From Diphasiastrum complanatum (taxonomy: Eukaryota; Streptophyta; Lycopodiopsida; Lycopodiales; Lycopodiaceae): a DNA stretch of 64,000 bases. Within the stretch, counting starts at the first letter, position 1. Each line of letters begins with the position of its first letter. Shown piece by piece: positions 22,323-34,502 of this stretch. The position numbers and the translations under genes are program-made. The notes below the pieces were generated by a model. It had not been told where the DNA came from. It ran no database searches and was given only the letters and a program-made list of their open reading frames with translations. The DNA lies in the NCBI GenBank assembly GCA_029204225.1, contig CM055099.1:45155489-45219488 (forward strand), in the 5' to 3' direction.

Positions 22323-22560
22323 CGTAATGCCATGTGAGAAGGTAGAGAGAGAAAGTGCATTTTGTAGAGAGAACTTGCATTTCGTAGAGAGAGAACTCAC
22401 ATTCAGTAGAGAGAGGAGAGAGAACACACATTCCGTAGAGAGAGAACGCACATTCTAGAGAGAGAATTACAGATTCAAGAGGAGAGATAAAAGCAGATGG
22501 ACATTCTGTTTATGGAGGTGGTCCCAAAATACAAAGGAACCCTAAGCACATGGCATTAAG
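22323..22560. mobile_element. MITE-like element, second copy of the 17746-18012 family
   Basis: CGTAATGCCATGTG (22323-22336) mirrors CACATGGCATTAAG (22547-22560) with one or two mismatches. The interior is rich in GAGAGA and shares GGACATTCTG and GTGGTCCCAAAATACA with the other copy; 238 bp, non-coding. Confidence 0.7.
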
Positions 22561-24634
22561 TTGTCATAATGTTGATCTTTATTATAATGACACTTAAATA
22601 GATCAAAGTTATTAATAGACATGAACTAAAATTAAATTGATTGAAGTAATTTTCTTTTAGAAATCAAATAGCTTAAAATATTATAATAAATCAAAAGTTT
22701 ACAAAAAAAAAAGGTGGATACTTTTGAAATCACCTCCATTCCCTGTTGCATGTTGGCAGCTTTTAGTTAATTTCTTGTCAATTGTTAATGTTAGTATTCA
22801 GGGGCTTAAATTTTAGCCTATGGGAAGGGGCAATTTACTTCTCAAAATTTCAATGGTGAAGATTGTTCCTTGATTAATAAACAGTAAAAGATAATTGTTA
22901 ATTGATAAATGGCAATCTATAAGTCATAAAGGATATTTCATGATGATCTCTAATTGCTTGATCATTATTGATAGATAATAAATGAGGATTAATGTATATG
23001 ATGTGCTATTTTGATAGTGCCAAATTTGGCATCAAACCTTTTAGATATCTCAAGGAATGCTATGCCAATTTGAAACCAAAACTCTACATAACACATATAT
23101 ACATCAACTTGAAGATATACCACATTCCTATTATTCTACGCAATAGAATTACCTAGACAATGTTTTAACTCAATAGACAACATTCAGATTTCAAGGTTAA
23201 CATATTTCAAAAAGCTTTGTTGGTAGCTCCCCTACAAATGTTGGTGGATGAATCATTTCCAATTATCAATATAATGAGGGACCATAATATCAAAGCCATA
23301 AGGTTTCCTATCTTGGCTTGCTAAGGCCATCTTCGCTTGGTTCATTTATTGATAAAATATAGCTACAATAAATATCAAATTTAAGTGAAATATTTCATAC
23401 AAAATATTAACAAATGTATCACTAGGATCATGATGGTCACATAAGTATGACTGGTAGCACTATATACTTAAAAACAATGAACATATTGTCAAAATGCGAC
23501 CACAGACACAGTACAACATTAGCAAAGAGTTTCCTATTTATTGTGTGTGATTCATGCAAGTGACCCTTCTAGTGATCTTGATTCTCAACAATTGTATAAT
23601 AAGTCAAATTAATCTTAGAGAATCCTTAGTGATTTGTCGTCTAGGCTAATTACTTTTCCAGTACTAAAATAAAAGGACTTACAAGAACGCTTCGAATTAA
23701 ATGAATTTGTCTTTTACTACCAAATTTTTTTGTTGCACATTGCTAGTTTCACAATTAAATTGACCTCTCAATGGTCAAACTAAAAGAATATGATGATTGT
23801 GAAAGGCAAATCTGTCCTATCTTGAAATAAAATTGTAGGTTGTCGCTGCAGCTGTTTGGCAGCCAGGCAATGGGGCTTAACTCCATGTTTTTAAATTCAT
23901 AGATGACCCTCCTACACCCAAGTGGCCTCACACCACAAAAACTTTGTTCTACATGTACAAATAATGTGCAAGTTACAACATGCATGTTCCACTTAATGTG
24001 GCGAATGGTCTATATCCATGGATTTAACATTAAGATCTTTAAGCTACCTAAGAAGATCCAAAGAATGTAAGTGATGAATCTTTTATTGAAATTCATCTTA
24101 ATAAATGACAGGATGAATGACACGATATCAAGAGAAGTTTAATCAACCATCCTAAGTTGTATACTTTGCCCATCTTTGGGTAACATAACTAGTGATTGCA
24201 TCTTGAAAGCTCACTCAAATATTTGATAGTCTGGTTTTTTGTTGCTTGAAAGACAAAGAACGTACTATGAAGATTATTAGTGTTGACATAGATCATCACA
24301 ACGCTCCTCGATTGATCCTCCATGGACTGATCCAGAGCACTGCCAAAGCTCTTACTCTCTTCGGGTTGCACAAAACAAACAAAAAGATTGATCACATAGT
24401 TATTGTACCAACTTTACCATTATTTTCTTCTACTATCCCATTGTTTTGCAATTCTTAGCTATTCTCTAGCAAATTTCATAGGCCTTGAACCATTAATTTC
24501 TTGCTTGGGAAATGATTCAGAGCTCCAAATATAAGCACAACAAATGCATAATTGGTTGGTTCATTAGTTAATAGTGATATTTGCAAAGAGTGCACTAGAG
24601 AAATGAGAGAAAGAAAGCAAAAATCAAGAACAAG

Positions 24635-24637
<3 letters not shown>
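22561..24637. other. Unassigned AT-rich interval
   Basis: No gene, RNA or repeat boundary seen. Confidence 0.5.

Positions 24638-24711
<74 letters not shown>
24638..24711. repeat. (GA)n microsatellite, about 36 units
   Basis: Uninterrupted GA dinucleotides. The open frames reading Arg-Glu or Ser-Leu here are artefacts. Confidence 0.98.
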
Positions 24712-24714
<3 letters not shown>

Positions 24715-27700
24715 TGAAATGGACGCTGAGAGAGAGAGATGAATGTATGAAATGAGTGCAATAGATGCTAAAAGATCATTCAAAAAATTGATGACATGGA
24801 ATTTTATTTTTAATGTTTTTCATAATGATGTGGCATTTTCTCCTTCCAATGAATTGAAAACCATATATTAGTTGGCTTAAATAAAGAAGTGCATTGTGGC
24901 AAGCCACCAGGCCCTGCATTTGCAACATGCAATAAACTATACGTTGTTAAAGTTTTTTTAATGGCTTTTTTCATTCACACATGTAATATATTGGTGAATG
25001 ATTTGACCAATAAGTGTATGTATTTCCAGATAAATTTTTTGGATTTTGTATGTTTGTCCATACATGATCCAATTGTGTGCCATACATAGTTGTTACTTGT
25101 TGAAAGGATCCCAAAAAAGTTTGCAATCTTTTTTGCAAGTCGTAAAACTTACAAACATAGATCTAGAGACCATTGATTCCAAACATCAAACAATATGGGT
25201 AGGAATGAATTGGGCTGCAAATTGCCCTAGCAAAATCTGGCTATTTTAGCAGCAATCAATAGGCCTCAAATACAGTGTCCTTTTGGCTGCAAATAGAAAT
25301 TTTTTGTGGGGAGGTATGTGAACAACAATATGCAAGCATATATGAATATATACAAATGCTTGCTTCTGCTCAATGAATTTTAGATTATGAAATACCTAGT
25401 CAGAGTAGAGAACCATAGGCCAAATACATGCCTTCAAATTCAGCAACTAATAGGAAAGAGAATATGATATTTATTATCCCACAACCCAACAATGGATAGG
25501 AAATTTCACAAGTAAACGAATTGCTTCGTTGGTGGTGGGATTGATGTCAATGCTGAGAAATGTTGTTTTCATCAAGAACACCGAATAGTGCATGTCAGTA
25601 CTTACTCAACTGATGCATTTAGTAGGGGATATGCTGGTCTTGATTTTTAGCTAATTGAGCTTTTCAGCTCCTACTTGACATGTACCTTTTGGTAGAAAGT
25701 TTGATTTGTCAATTAAATCTTTGCCCACCCAAAACGATACTCACATTGTTTAGGTGGAATTTTGATTGCACATCAGTCAATGAGAGTGCAAACAATATTC
25801 TATTTAATCTCTCCAGTTTTTTTTTTTCCGCAAAGCTTGAAGATAGAATAGACAACCATCTCTTTTCTAATCATCTACTAGTGTCTAGAACAAACTCCTA
25901 TTCGTGATATCGAGTTGTGACCAGTGATTGTTGGGCTAACAACGCCCGTGTTACCTAGAGCATGCAGTGACAACGGCCACCCTAGGAATGGCAAGTCACG
26001 TGAAGATGGAAAACGAAAACCCAGAATAAAAAATCAGAACAGACCTGAACTCACGTGCCAACCTCTCCATATTCAAGCAGCCCCAAATTCAAAAAGAAAA
26101 ATATTTTAACAAAATTCAAAAAAAAGAAAAAGCAATAGGTAGCAAAAACCCTAGAAAAATAGACAATTTATTTTTAAATGCCAGATGTCGTACTCACAAA
26201 AACCAGGGAATAAAAAATAGCACATTCACCTATGTCACTTGAATTAAAACCAAAACACAAGCACATCAATGACGTTTCAAATAAATGCTAAGTCCTCCTT
26301 GCAAAGCAAGGCAGGGCCAAAAAGAAGCAAGGATCAATCTTCAACCACTATTTATCAAGCATATTAAAAATATCAGTCCCCGCTTAGAATCTTAAGTTGA
26401 GATACTCTAGCATCAAATTTCATTTCTACAAACTAGACTTGGACCAATCATCACAACAGTGAAGATCTATTTACCCACCCAGCACCTTATCACGAACAAA
26501 ATTAAAAAGTGTAGATCAATGTGCTTGGATCGCTTGTGAACAGCACTCCTCAGGAACACAAGGCCTTGATTGCCACTTTAGAGCACCAGCCGCTCATCGC
26601 TCTTGCATTGCAAACTACATAGCATCTCCCGATCCCCATCTAATTTTCTGCAGTCTTGGCTGGCTGCCATATATTCGCTCACAGCCACTATCAATTGCCA
26701 GCTTGTTCCGTTGTGCCAACTAATTTCAACTAGCATCACCACCACCCATCGACGTGAATGTGAAGGCTGAAGTGGTTTTAAGGTAACCCAATAATTCCAG
26801 GCTCAGTTCCTGTGTATAGAATGCCATGTTTCACAGATCCCACGCTGGGAGCCAATTAGCATTCCCTTGGCTGCCATAAGGGACTCAATTTATTGACTCC
26901 ATGTACGCTGTCGTGCCTGGTTTCAACCCTTGCATACATCAAGCACATATTGATCGAGCTCTTGTACGAGATTGTCTTCATTCTCTCCTCCTCTTCTGCA
27001 TTACATGGACATCTCACGTCACTGACTTTGCTCCAGTTCACGCCAAATTCAAACGGGAATTACATTGGCTTAAAATAGTTCATTATAAAATCTAATTGAT
27101 TATTTTCTTCACGTTCTTTGACTGGTCCAGCCACATTATGATCATCTATTTCCTATCCCTGGACGCCCTTATACCGAGATAGTAGTTCACGTCTCCAAGA
27201 TTCATGCTCATCTCGAACTCCTGCTTCAATCTTCTCTTGCAAGCATTCAGCTAACCCACATGATCATTTCTCTCAACTTATAATATAGACACATAAATTA
27301 TCACCATAGATAGAGATCCGTTCTCCACCTGAGAGTCTACGATAGCATCCGCTTGGCATGATCTGTAAGAATATCTAAATTTGGGACGTATCCATCGGTC
27401 TGGAGGCCTAGACCTGTGTTACACCATACTTAGCTTTGTCGGCCTGCAAACCGGCCCTCTTCTTCGAAGCCTTGTGTTTGCTCTATATATATATATCTCT
27501 TCATTAAGCTACTTTGTTTGCTCTATATATATCTCTTCATTAAGCTACTTTGTGAGATTGTTGCTTTGATATAGTTGATGTATGTTGCTTTATTATAGTT
27601 GATCTAATTAGCCTTATGAACTTTACACTTTCTACATGCATTGTTTCTTCCTTAATCTCAACATTCAAGAGAGCTTTGCAAACGCCTCCCATCATCCTCA

Positions 27701-28238
27701 CTCCAGAATTGGCCTAATCGAGTGCTTGAGGAAAACTTTTTTTTAACCTAACACAAATACAATTACATTTTTTTTTAAGGCTTTTAAACAACCTACAAGT
27801 TTATATGGAGAAGGCTAAAAAAAAAAATCTTTCGATACGTTTCAAATTGTTATACAAAGCATTATAATACGTTTATTCTTTTTCATCAGGGTTTAGATTG
27901 ATTTAAACTTTGGGTCATTGTTTGGAAAAGCCGACAAGTATAGGATGAATTGCATAAAAAAAAAAATTGTTTATTGTTTCCAAATGCAAGAAATTCATGT
28001 GTAGCAAAGTAGGTAGATTCATATAAAGATTATGTTACATGGCTTTATTAAGTCAATAAAATTAGTTATCAATGTAAATCTGTAATATTTTGCCAACAAG
28101 GAAATTGAGATGCTCAGAAGACAAGATTTTAAAAATATTGATCAAGAAAACACAACAAATCAGAGTGATGCAATAATCAATATCAAAATGTTAAATTTGT
28201 ACATTTTGATATATATTAAAATTTAACTAGCAAAGTGT
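24712..28238. other. Interval without a recognisable gene
   Basis: I saw only short frames. A local duplication lies at about 27473-27551 (TTTGCTCTATATATAT...CATTAAGCTACTTTG twice). Confidence 0.5.
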
Positions 28239-28255
28239 GCCCGTCGTTGACGGGC
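28239..28255. repeat. Perfect GC-rich hairpin at an AT/GC boundary
   Basis: GCCCGTC, loop GTT, GACGGGC. It follows ACTAGCAAAGTGT and opens a GC-rich stretch to about 28460. Similar CCCG hairpins occur at the ends of some plant mobile elements, but no second terminus was found. Confidence 0.6.
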
Positions 28256-28638
28256 GAGGGCGGACGATTTGGGTGACGGCCGATGATTAGGATGGCGGCG
28301 GATGGTTTAGGAAGAAAGCCGATGGTCATTGACGGGGATGTGCCCGCCGAAGGTAGACAAATAGGTGCGGCCAAAATTAGTTCGTCAATCCTTTGGTGGG
28401 GGGTGTTTTGGATGGATTGTGGAGGAGGGGATCACAGGGTTTAGTGGAGTGTGGGGTGCGTCGGGAACGGAATGCGGAATTAGGACAGACTTATTAATCT
28501 CCTGACTCCCACACTAATTGCACTCTAGATATTGCCATCCTCACCTTCAAAAAAGTTGAATTACTTTGAAATCCTAAACATAATGTGCTTGTTATAGGAA
28601 GAAACCAAATATTTTGTGAGCACCTATTACAAGACTAT

Positions 28639-28750
<112 letters not shown>

Positions 28751-29308
28751 CAAATTGTTGTCAATGTTTTTGCCCCATGTAATTACATAAAACTCGAGAA
28801 ACCAGCCAGTCTCGATTGGTAAGCTTGAACCTTCCAGATCTGTACAACTGAATCATCCTATACAACAACAAATGGCCACAACACAATAGATGATACCTCG
28901 GGCATCAACATCTTTGCCCCAAATCTTGTTGATCTCAAGCACAAACCAAACTGAAGTAACGATTTCAATATATTCCCGTGATGTATTCTAGCTGTAGCTA
29001 GCGATGTGACTACCAGTCTTTGCCCTTCTCTTGCATCATTCTCTTCGAGTCTGCAACTAAGGAACAAGAAGGCCATCACGAACCAAACTGAAAAAAATTC
29101 AAAGTGAAGTAACGAATTTATTAGTATCCTCCAGCTTCAAACTCATATTCTCCGTTCTCAACCTGACAATTTCACAGATTCATAGTGTTAGCATAAACGA
29201 ATAGATTCAAGTAGTGCCAATAAGAAGGGTGCTAGCAAATACAAACCAAAAGTACGAGTACAGACCTTTTTTTTGAATACAACAAAGTCCAATGGAACTT
29301 TGGGACAC

Positions 29309-29356
29309 ACACACACACACACACACGCACGCACACACACAGACACACACACACAA
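29309..29356. repeat. (CA)n microsatellite, interrupted
   Basis: CA repeat with a few GC and GA interruptions. Confidence 0.95.
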
Positions 29357-29828
29357 AATACAAAAACACACGGGTTTCAATGGACCTCCCTTTCAGTAGA
29401 TTGTGATCTCAAACCTCAAAACAGCTAGTACTCTTGTCCTCTTTACCGATGCTCCCACTATGTTTTCAAAGGGCTCTTTCATTGTTTTTCTCCCCATGTT
29501 CTTGTTATTGAGTGTTCTTGTATGTATCCAGGTTATGTCTAAGATAATATCTGACATAACAAAAAATACATGCAATCTTTGACCCTATACAGTCCAACCA
29601 CAAAGTCTTAGGCCATCAACTTCATTATGCATAGCATAGACCAAATGCTAAGACATCCCTATTCAAAGAAACAATGGCAAATTATGAATTCGTTTCTCTA
29701 CTTGAGGTCCGAAATTGGACTCGAATCAGCCACACAAAATGTCGAAGACATACAAAGAGGATAAAAAGAGGAAGTAACAACAACAAAAAACATTATAAGA
29801 AACCACATAACCGCGATATAACAAGGAA

Positions 29829-30209
29829 CTAAGCAAATACTTGAAGCAAAATTCCAAGCATTACATGTAGAATTGAGGAAGCACATCGAACCTCTTTGTT
29901 TTGTGAATGCACATGAACTTGGAGTTGTTTGAGCACAAGTATTTGATCCAACAACAAGCTAGATTCGTCGTACAAGGCATGCTGGGAAAATATGATTCTA
30001 TAATATCTATAAAAGGCTGCTTTCAGGGTGTCAGAAGCTTGTCCGTCGCAGACAGAAAATGAAAGGAAAACACAGTGGCTGAGCAATGTTTCTACATCAA
30101 GAAGAAGGCTAAGGAATTTGTGGATCATAAGCTCTACATTATGTAATGAAATGCAAAGCAAAAGAACTGCCTCCCTCGCTGGCTCCCTCGCTCCCCTTCT
30201 CTTACCCAC
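29829..30209 (-). other. Coding-like open frame, unrecognised
   Basis: A 126-codon frame with helical, leucine-rich composition (for instance LDQILVLKQLQVHVHSQNKE). It sits between the CA microsatellite and the truncated end of element F. I recognise no domain, and its N-terminus is low-complexity. It could be an exon fragment of a host gene cut by element F, or chance. Confidence 0.2.
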
Positions 30210-30896
30210 TCTTGTGCCACAATTCCACTTGAGTGAGCTCCTTTCTTGCCATGTTCACACTTCCAACCATCACATTAGCATCCAGCTTGGATAACCTTCC
30301 ATGCTTAAGACCATTAGCAATAAATTTATCATTTTTCAAGATGGAACATCTTCCATGCTTGAAATGTACATCTAATCCACTATCCATAAGTCGTCCAACA
30401 CTCAACAAGTTCTTTGTAATATAAGGTACATAAAGAACATTGCCTAGATCTACTTTCTTAGATGATCCAAGGCATAATGGAATGGATCCAATCCCTACAA
30501 TCTCACATTCTTGATCACTTGCAGTGAAGATAAACTTCTTAGAATTATTTTAAGAAACTAAAGTAGAAAAGTAGTCTTTTTGGTGAGTCATGTGGGAGCT
30601 AGACCAAATATCAATCCACCATGTCTTGTGATTAGTTAAAAATGCCATTAAGGATAAGTTGCATTCATCCTCAACACAAGGTTGTCATGGTTGTCCTTCT
30701 CTTGGGCATTCTTCTTCTTGTAACACTCGGACGCAAAGTGTCATTTCTTACCACAAAAGAAACACTTTAGCTCCTTCTTGTCCTTCTTGCTCTTGCCTTT
30801 GGAGCTTGATGCTCCATCCTTGCTCTCGACCTCCATCTCTTGGGTCCTCTTGGATGGAAACTTATTCTTCTTGCCTTTAAAAGGAAAGTTAGCTTT
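30202..30896 (-). pseudogene. Element F, downstream half: zinc knuckle, protease, start of integrase
   Basis: On the minus strand a lysine-rich gag tail leads into a zinc knuckle (KCFFCGKK, then HFASEC). A TGA at 30741-30743 interrupts it where Gly is expected. The protease site is destroyed: DSGAS is replaced by DIWSS. The pre-integrase region (LDVHFKHGRCSIL, RLSKLDANV) ends at LWHK, the first His of the HHCC finger. Upstream the sequence is cut by the B1 LTR at 30897, and its missing gag half lies at 45269-45542. Confidence 0.8.
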
Positions 30897-32193
30897 TGTT
30901 GAATTCACACGTGTGGGACACCCTACACATGTACTTTTGATCTCCTAAGCCCAATAATACCATAAAGATCAGACTAGCATTGATTGACAATAGGAAAGCT
31001 GATCATACAAGAAATATTATTGTGTTACAAGCAAGATCTGTTAACAAAACATGAAACTAAGCACAATAAATGCCTCAACTCGGTGTTAAAAATTCACAAT
31101 TCTAGCTTGACTAGTTTTGGTCATATGACTTGTAAATAGTTAGATGGTCATGATGTGGCTTGTCACACGTGCAAAATAGCATAGGATTCCATTCATAAGG
31201 ATGTTCTCAAGTAGACCTAAGTGTTAGAACCTTTGGAATGAGTCCAAATTATGCTTAGATACAAGGGAGAAAAAATAGGAGCTATTTTTGGTAGTTTTTG
31301 CATTGTTGAGGGATCTCCAAGATTCCAACCCTAACTTGGTAGGGATGAAAGATCCACCAAAATTAGCATTAGGGATAGGTTTAGGGCTACTCATACCTGC
31401 CCAAAACCGTGATGGATCATGTATATATAGGTGATGATATCTCACCGAAATCAATCAAGCAATTTCATGTTTTTTCTCTCATAATGGTGCAATTGCTCTC
31501 TATGTTCATAATTGTTTGAGTACTTGTGATTACTAATGATTATAGGATTGAATGTAGGTCTGGTGTACAGTACTCAGACTGTGGGAGGCCGTACTTTCAC
31601 ACGTGTGAAGCCTTCTTCAAGGATTTGGGCCATTTAGTGAGGTTCAAGCATAGATTTTTGATGGATTTTGATGGTTCAACTTGTGCTAATCTTATGAGAT
31701 TATAATCTATTGTTTTCCTCATCATTTCAAGTGTTTTAGGATCCTTATTTGCTGTAATTTTTACACTCGGCTAGAGAGATAAAATGACAGTACAAACTCG
31801 AGTAGAGAAAGAGGGCACAAAGTGCTTGTCTTCAAATTTGTATTACACACAAATTTCATCATTTTCTCAATGAGAGTACATCACATATATATAGATCCAT
31901 GGACTCTCCTCCTACTTTGAGCTGAATTGGAGTTGTGAATCCACCTCTCAAGCTATCTAGACTTATTCAAGCCACCTCAATATGTCTAATTGTGCCACCT
32001 AGTCTTTTCATGCATTAAGTGTGGCATGCAAAGTACAAATGGCAATTCCTATAGTAGCTCGAGTTTCTACTTCTACCTACCTTAAATATTTTATCTAAGA
32101 TGGGTCTTTACTAAGCCAAAAGAGCTCAATTCATCTTTGGCATTTTTAGGACCCATATTCACAACATTAGATAGATTTTTCAATATTTTGATA
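30897..32193 (-). repeat. 3' LTR of B1, interrupted by a solo LTR
   Basis: B1 LTR sequence lies at 30897-31083 and 31771-32193; the middle is an insertion. It starts TGTTGAATTCACACGTGTGG on the + strand and ends TTTTGATA (mutated from TTTTGACA). It adjoins the purine-tract complement CTTCTCCTAAAA. It is clearly homologous to 44531-45141 with many substitutions. Confidence 0.88.
31079..31770 (+). mobile_element. Solo LTR of another copia family, with CTCGG target duplication
   Basis: The LTR is 31084-31765 (682 bp), TGTTAAAAATT...AATTTTTACA, flanked by CTCGG at 31079-31083 and 31766-31770. The uninterrupted relative at 44713-44717 has CTCGA and no insert. It contains TTCACACGTGTGAA at 31596-31609 and a TATATATA box near 31423. 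Its first bases resemble the LTR of element A (both reach CTAGC after about 20 bases), so I take it as + strand. No internal region remains, as expected after recombination between two LTRs. Confidence 0.9.
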
Positions 32194-32211
32194 CTTCTCC
32201 TAAAAATGTAT

Positions 32212-33834
32212 CTAATGTGAATCAAGCATTGACCTTGAGATAAGACCAAGATTAGACCTATGCTTTGATAAGGCACTTTTGCAAAGTGGCTTTGTGAGAA
32301 GATCAGCAATACACGAAGATGTGTCGACATATTCTAAGTTGATTTCACCTCCAATGAGCTTTTTCCTTACAAAATGGTGTACCACTTCTATATGCCTTCT
32401 TCTTGCATGAAAAATAGGATTGTTTGCAAGAGCTTGGGCCGATATGTTGTCACATTTGATCAAGGGAAGATCATCCTCTTTGATGCACTTTAGCTCCATG
32501 ATTAACCTCTTGATCCAAAGCACCTCTTTAGTTGTCGTAGTGAGTGCTTTGACTCGGCCTCACAAGAAGATAGAGATATGGTATCTTGCTTCTTTGAAAG
32601 CCAAGACACAAGATTGCCTCCAAGAAAGATAGTATATGCATTAATGGACTTTCGATCCATCTTATCACTTGCAAAATCAAAATCCGAATAGCCAACAATG
32701 GTTAGATCTTCATTCTTGTACAATAAACCATAATCTTGAGTAGAAGATACATATCTTAGAACTCTCTTGGCCATCTTCCAATGTTGGATCTTAGGATCTT
32801 CCATAAATTGACTCAATTTGTGCACACAATAGCTCAAATCGGGTCTAGTGATAATAAGCCAAATTAAAGAGCCTATAAGACTCCTATAAAGTGTGATGTC
32901 CTCGAAGGATCTTTCATCACCTTTAATAGGATCTTTTACATGTTGCTCCATGGGAGTATCTATGCCTTTACAATTTTGCATATTGAATTTTCTCAACATA
33001 GAAAAGACATATCTAGATTGACAAATAAAAGCATACTTTTCATGAAAATCAATCTCAAGGCCTAAAATGTAATGGATCTCTCCTAGATCTTGCATTTTGA
33101 ATTCTCTTCCTAATGCATCCTTAGTTTCTTGAACTAGCATCAAACAACTTCCACTAAGAATAATGTCATCTGCATAGATTAGAAGAATGACAATATTACT
33201 ACCATCAAACTTTAAGTTTATAGAAGGATCATAGTCAAAAAAAAAATGCTTAGTGAAAGTAGAAAGTTGTTGAGTCTTGAATACCATGATCTAGGTGCTT
33301 GCTTCAAGCCATAAAGACTTCTAAATAGCAAACACACCTTAGATTTATCCTTGATAAATCCTTGAGGTTGTTCCATGTATATCTCCTCCTCAAGATAGCC
33401 ATTCAAAAAAGCGTTGGAGACATCAAGTTGATACGATTTCCACTTAAAAAATAAGGCAAGGGAGATTATGATTCTTATTGTCACCATCTTTGCTACAGGA
33501 GCAAAGGTTTCTTCATAGTCAAGGCCATATATTTGTGCAAAGCCTTTAGCACATAATCTTGCCTTGTACTTGTTGATGGAGCCATCATGATTGTACTTGA
33601 TCTTGAACACCCACTTGCATCCAATAATATGCATGTTAGGTGATGGATCCACTAGCTCCCATGTGTGGTTGGTGATCAAGGCATCATATTCAATCTTCAT
33701 GGCCTCATACCACTCCTTGGTATTGAGAGCTTATTGGACATCTTTGGGCTCCTCATGAGAAACAAAATAAGCATAAGTGGAATCAAGATTCACTTGTTTT
33801 CCTTTGTCATCATAAGTGAGCCTCTTAGGCTCGG
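32212..33834 (-). pseudogene. B1 pol, reverse transcriptase and RNase H part
   Basis: The minus-strand frame holds RT motifs (CKWVFKIKYNHDGSINKYKA, DVSNAFLNGYLEEEIYMEQP, LYGLKQAPRSWYSRL). A frameshift near 33240 follows, in a run of A. RT resumes with LLIYADDIILSG, where YVDD has become YADD. RNase H shows the DFDFASDKMDRKS and SSCEAE motifs, is frameshifted near 32510, and ends with ADLLTKPL and a stop at 32212-32214. It continues 40266-42257 across element A. At least two frameshifts make it non-functional. Confidence 0.9.
33830..33834. repeat. Left target-site duplication of element A (CTCGG)
   Basis: CTCGG directly before the TG of the 5' LTR; identical to 40266-40270. The same site is uninterrupted in element B2 at 61531-61535. 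Confidence 0.97.
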
Positions 33835-34489
33835 TGTGAAAATTGTCAACATTTCCTAGCTAGTTTGAGGCCTAAATTGGCTAAAATTGTAAATAGTTTT
33901 GGTTCTGGAGTTTCACACGTGTGAACCAGGCCACAATGTTTTTATTTACTGTATTTTTTCAGTATGATGAAGTGTCAAACTTCATACCCTTCAAAATGAG
34001 ACCATTTTGATGTATTTTGGTCATATAAGCCATTTTTAGCTATTTTTCCTATATAGGGAATATCTAGGGTCAAGTACCTTCTAGAGAGAGGAGAGAGAGT
34101 CATCTTCCTCATCCATAAATAGTAGGGAAGTCGTGGAGAACAGGTTGGAGAAACCTTTTGTATGCTTCATTGAGATCAATAGATCATTGTCATTGTTTCT
34201 TCCTCCATTGAGAGCATTGTTGTGTGTATTGTCTTCAAGCTATTGTGTATGATCTTAGGTGCTTTCCAAAAGTGATAGGCTGATGTATTATGGACTGTAT
34301 AATGCTATTTTGGGCCGCACTTGATGTTTATGGAAGTTTCCATTTGTGATAAATGCTTTTTGATCAAGTTTTTTGCATTCTAGGTAGCATAGAATGTGTT
34401 GCCAATTCCTAGCTTATGTAGTTTGGAGTGCAAGCATTCAAGCCAATGATCTTGGAGTTTAGATCCACTTAGGATCTGTATTTTTCACA
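33835..34489 (+). repeat. 5' LTR of element A (655 bp)
   Basis: TGTGAAAA...TTTTCACA. It contains TTCACACGTGTGAA at 33912-33925 and a CTATATAGG TATA-like box at 34049-34057, followed by a GAGAGGAGAGAGAG stretch that may lie near the transcription start. It differs from the 3' LTR at about 33852 (TTTCC against TTTGC) and about 34370 (GTTTTTTG against GTTCTTTG). Confidence 0.97.
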
Positions 34490-34502
34490 TGGTATCAGAG
34501 CT
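34490..34502 (+). promoter_or_regulatory. Primer-binding site of element A
   Basis: TGGTATCAGAGC begins immediately after the LTR CA and is complementary to the 3' end of initiator-Met tRNA. Confidence 0.95.

Noticed and set aside
34490-34502. Possible tRNA gene at TGGTATCAGAGC
   Set aside because: Only the short primer-binding complement is present and no cloverleaf surrounds it. The same is true at 9249, 44518 and 58452.
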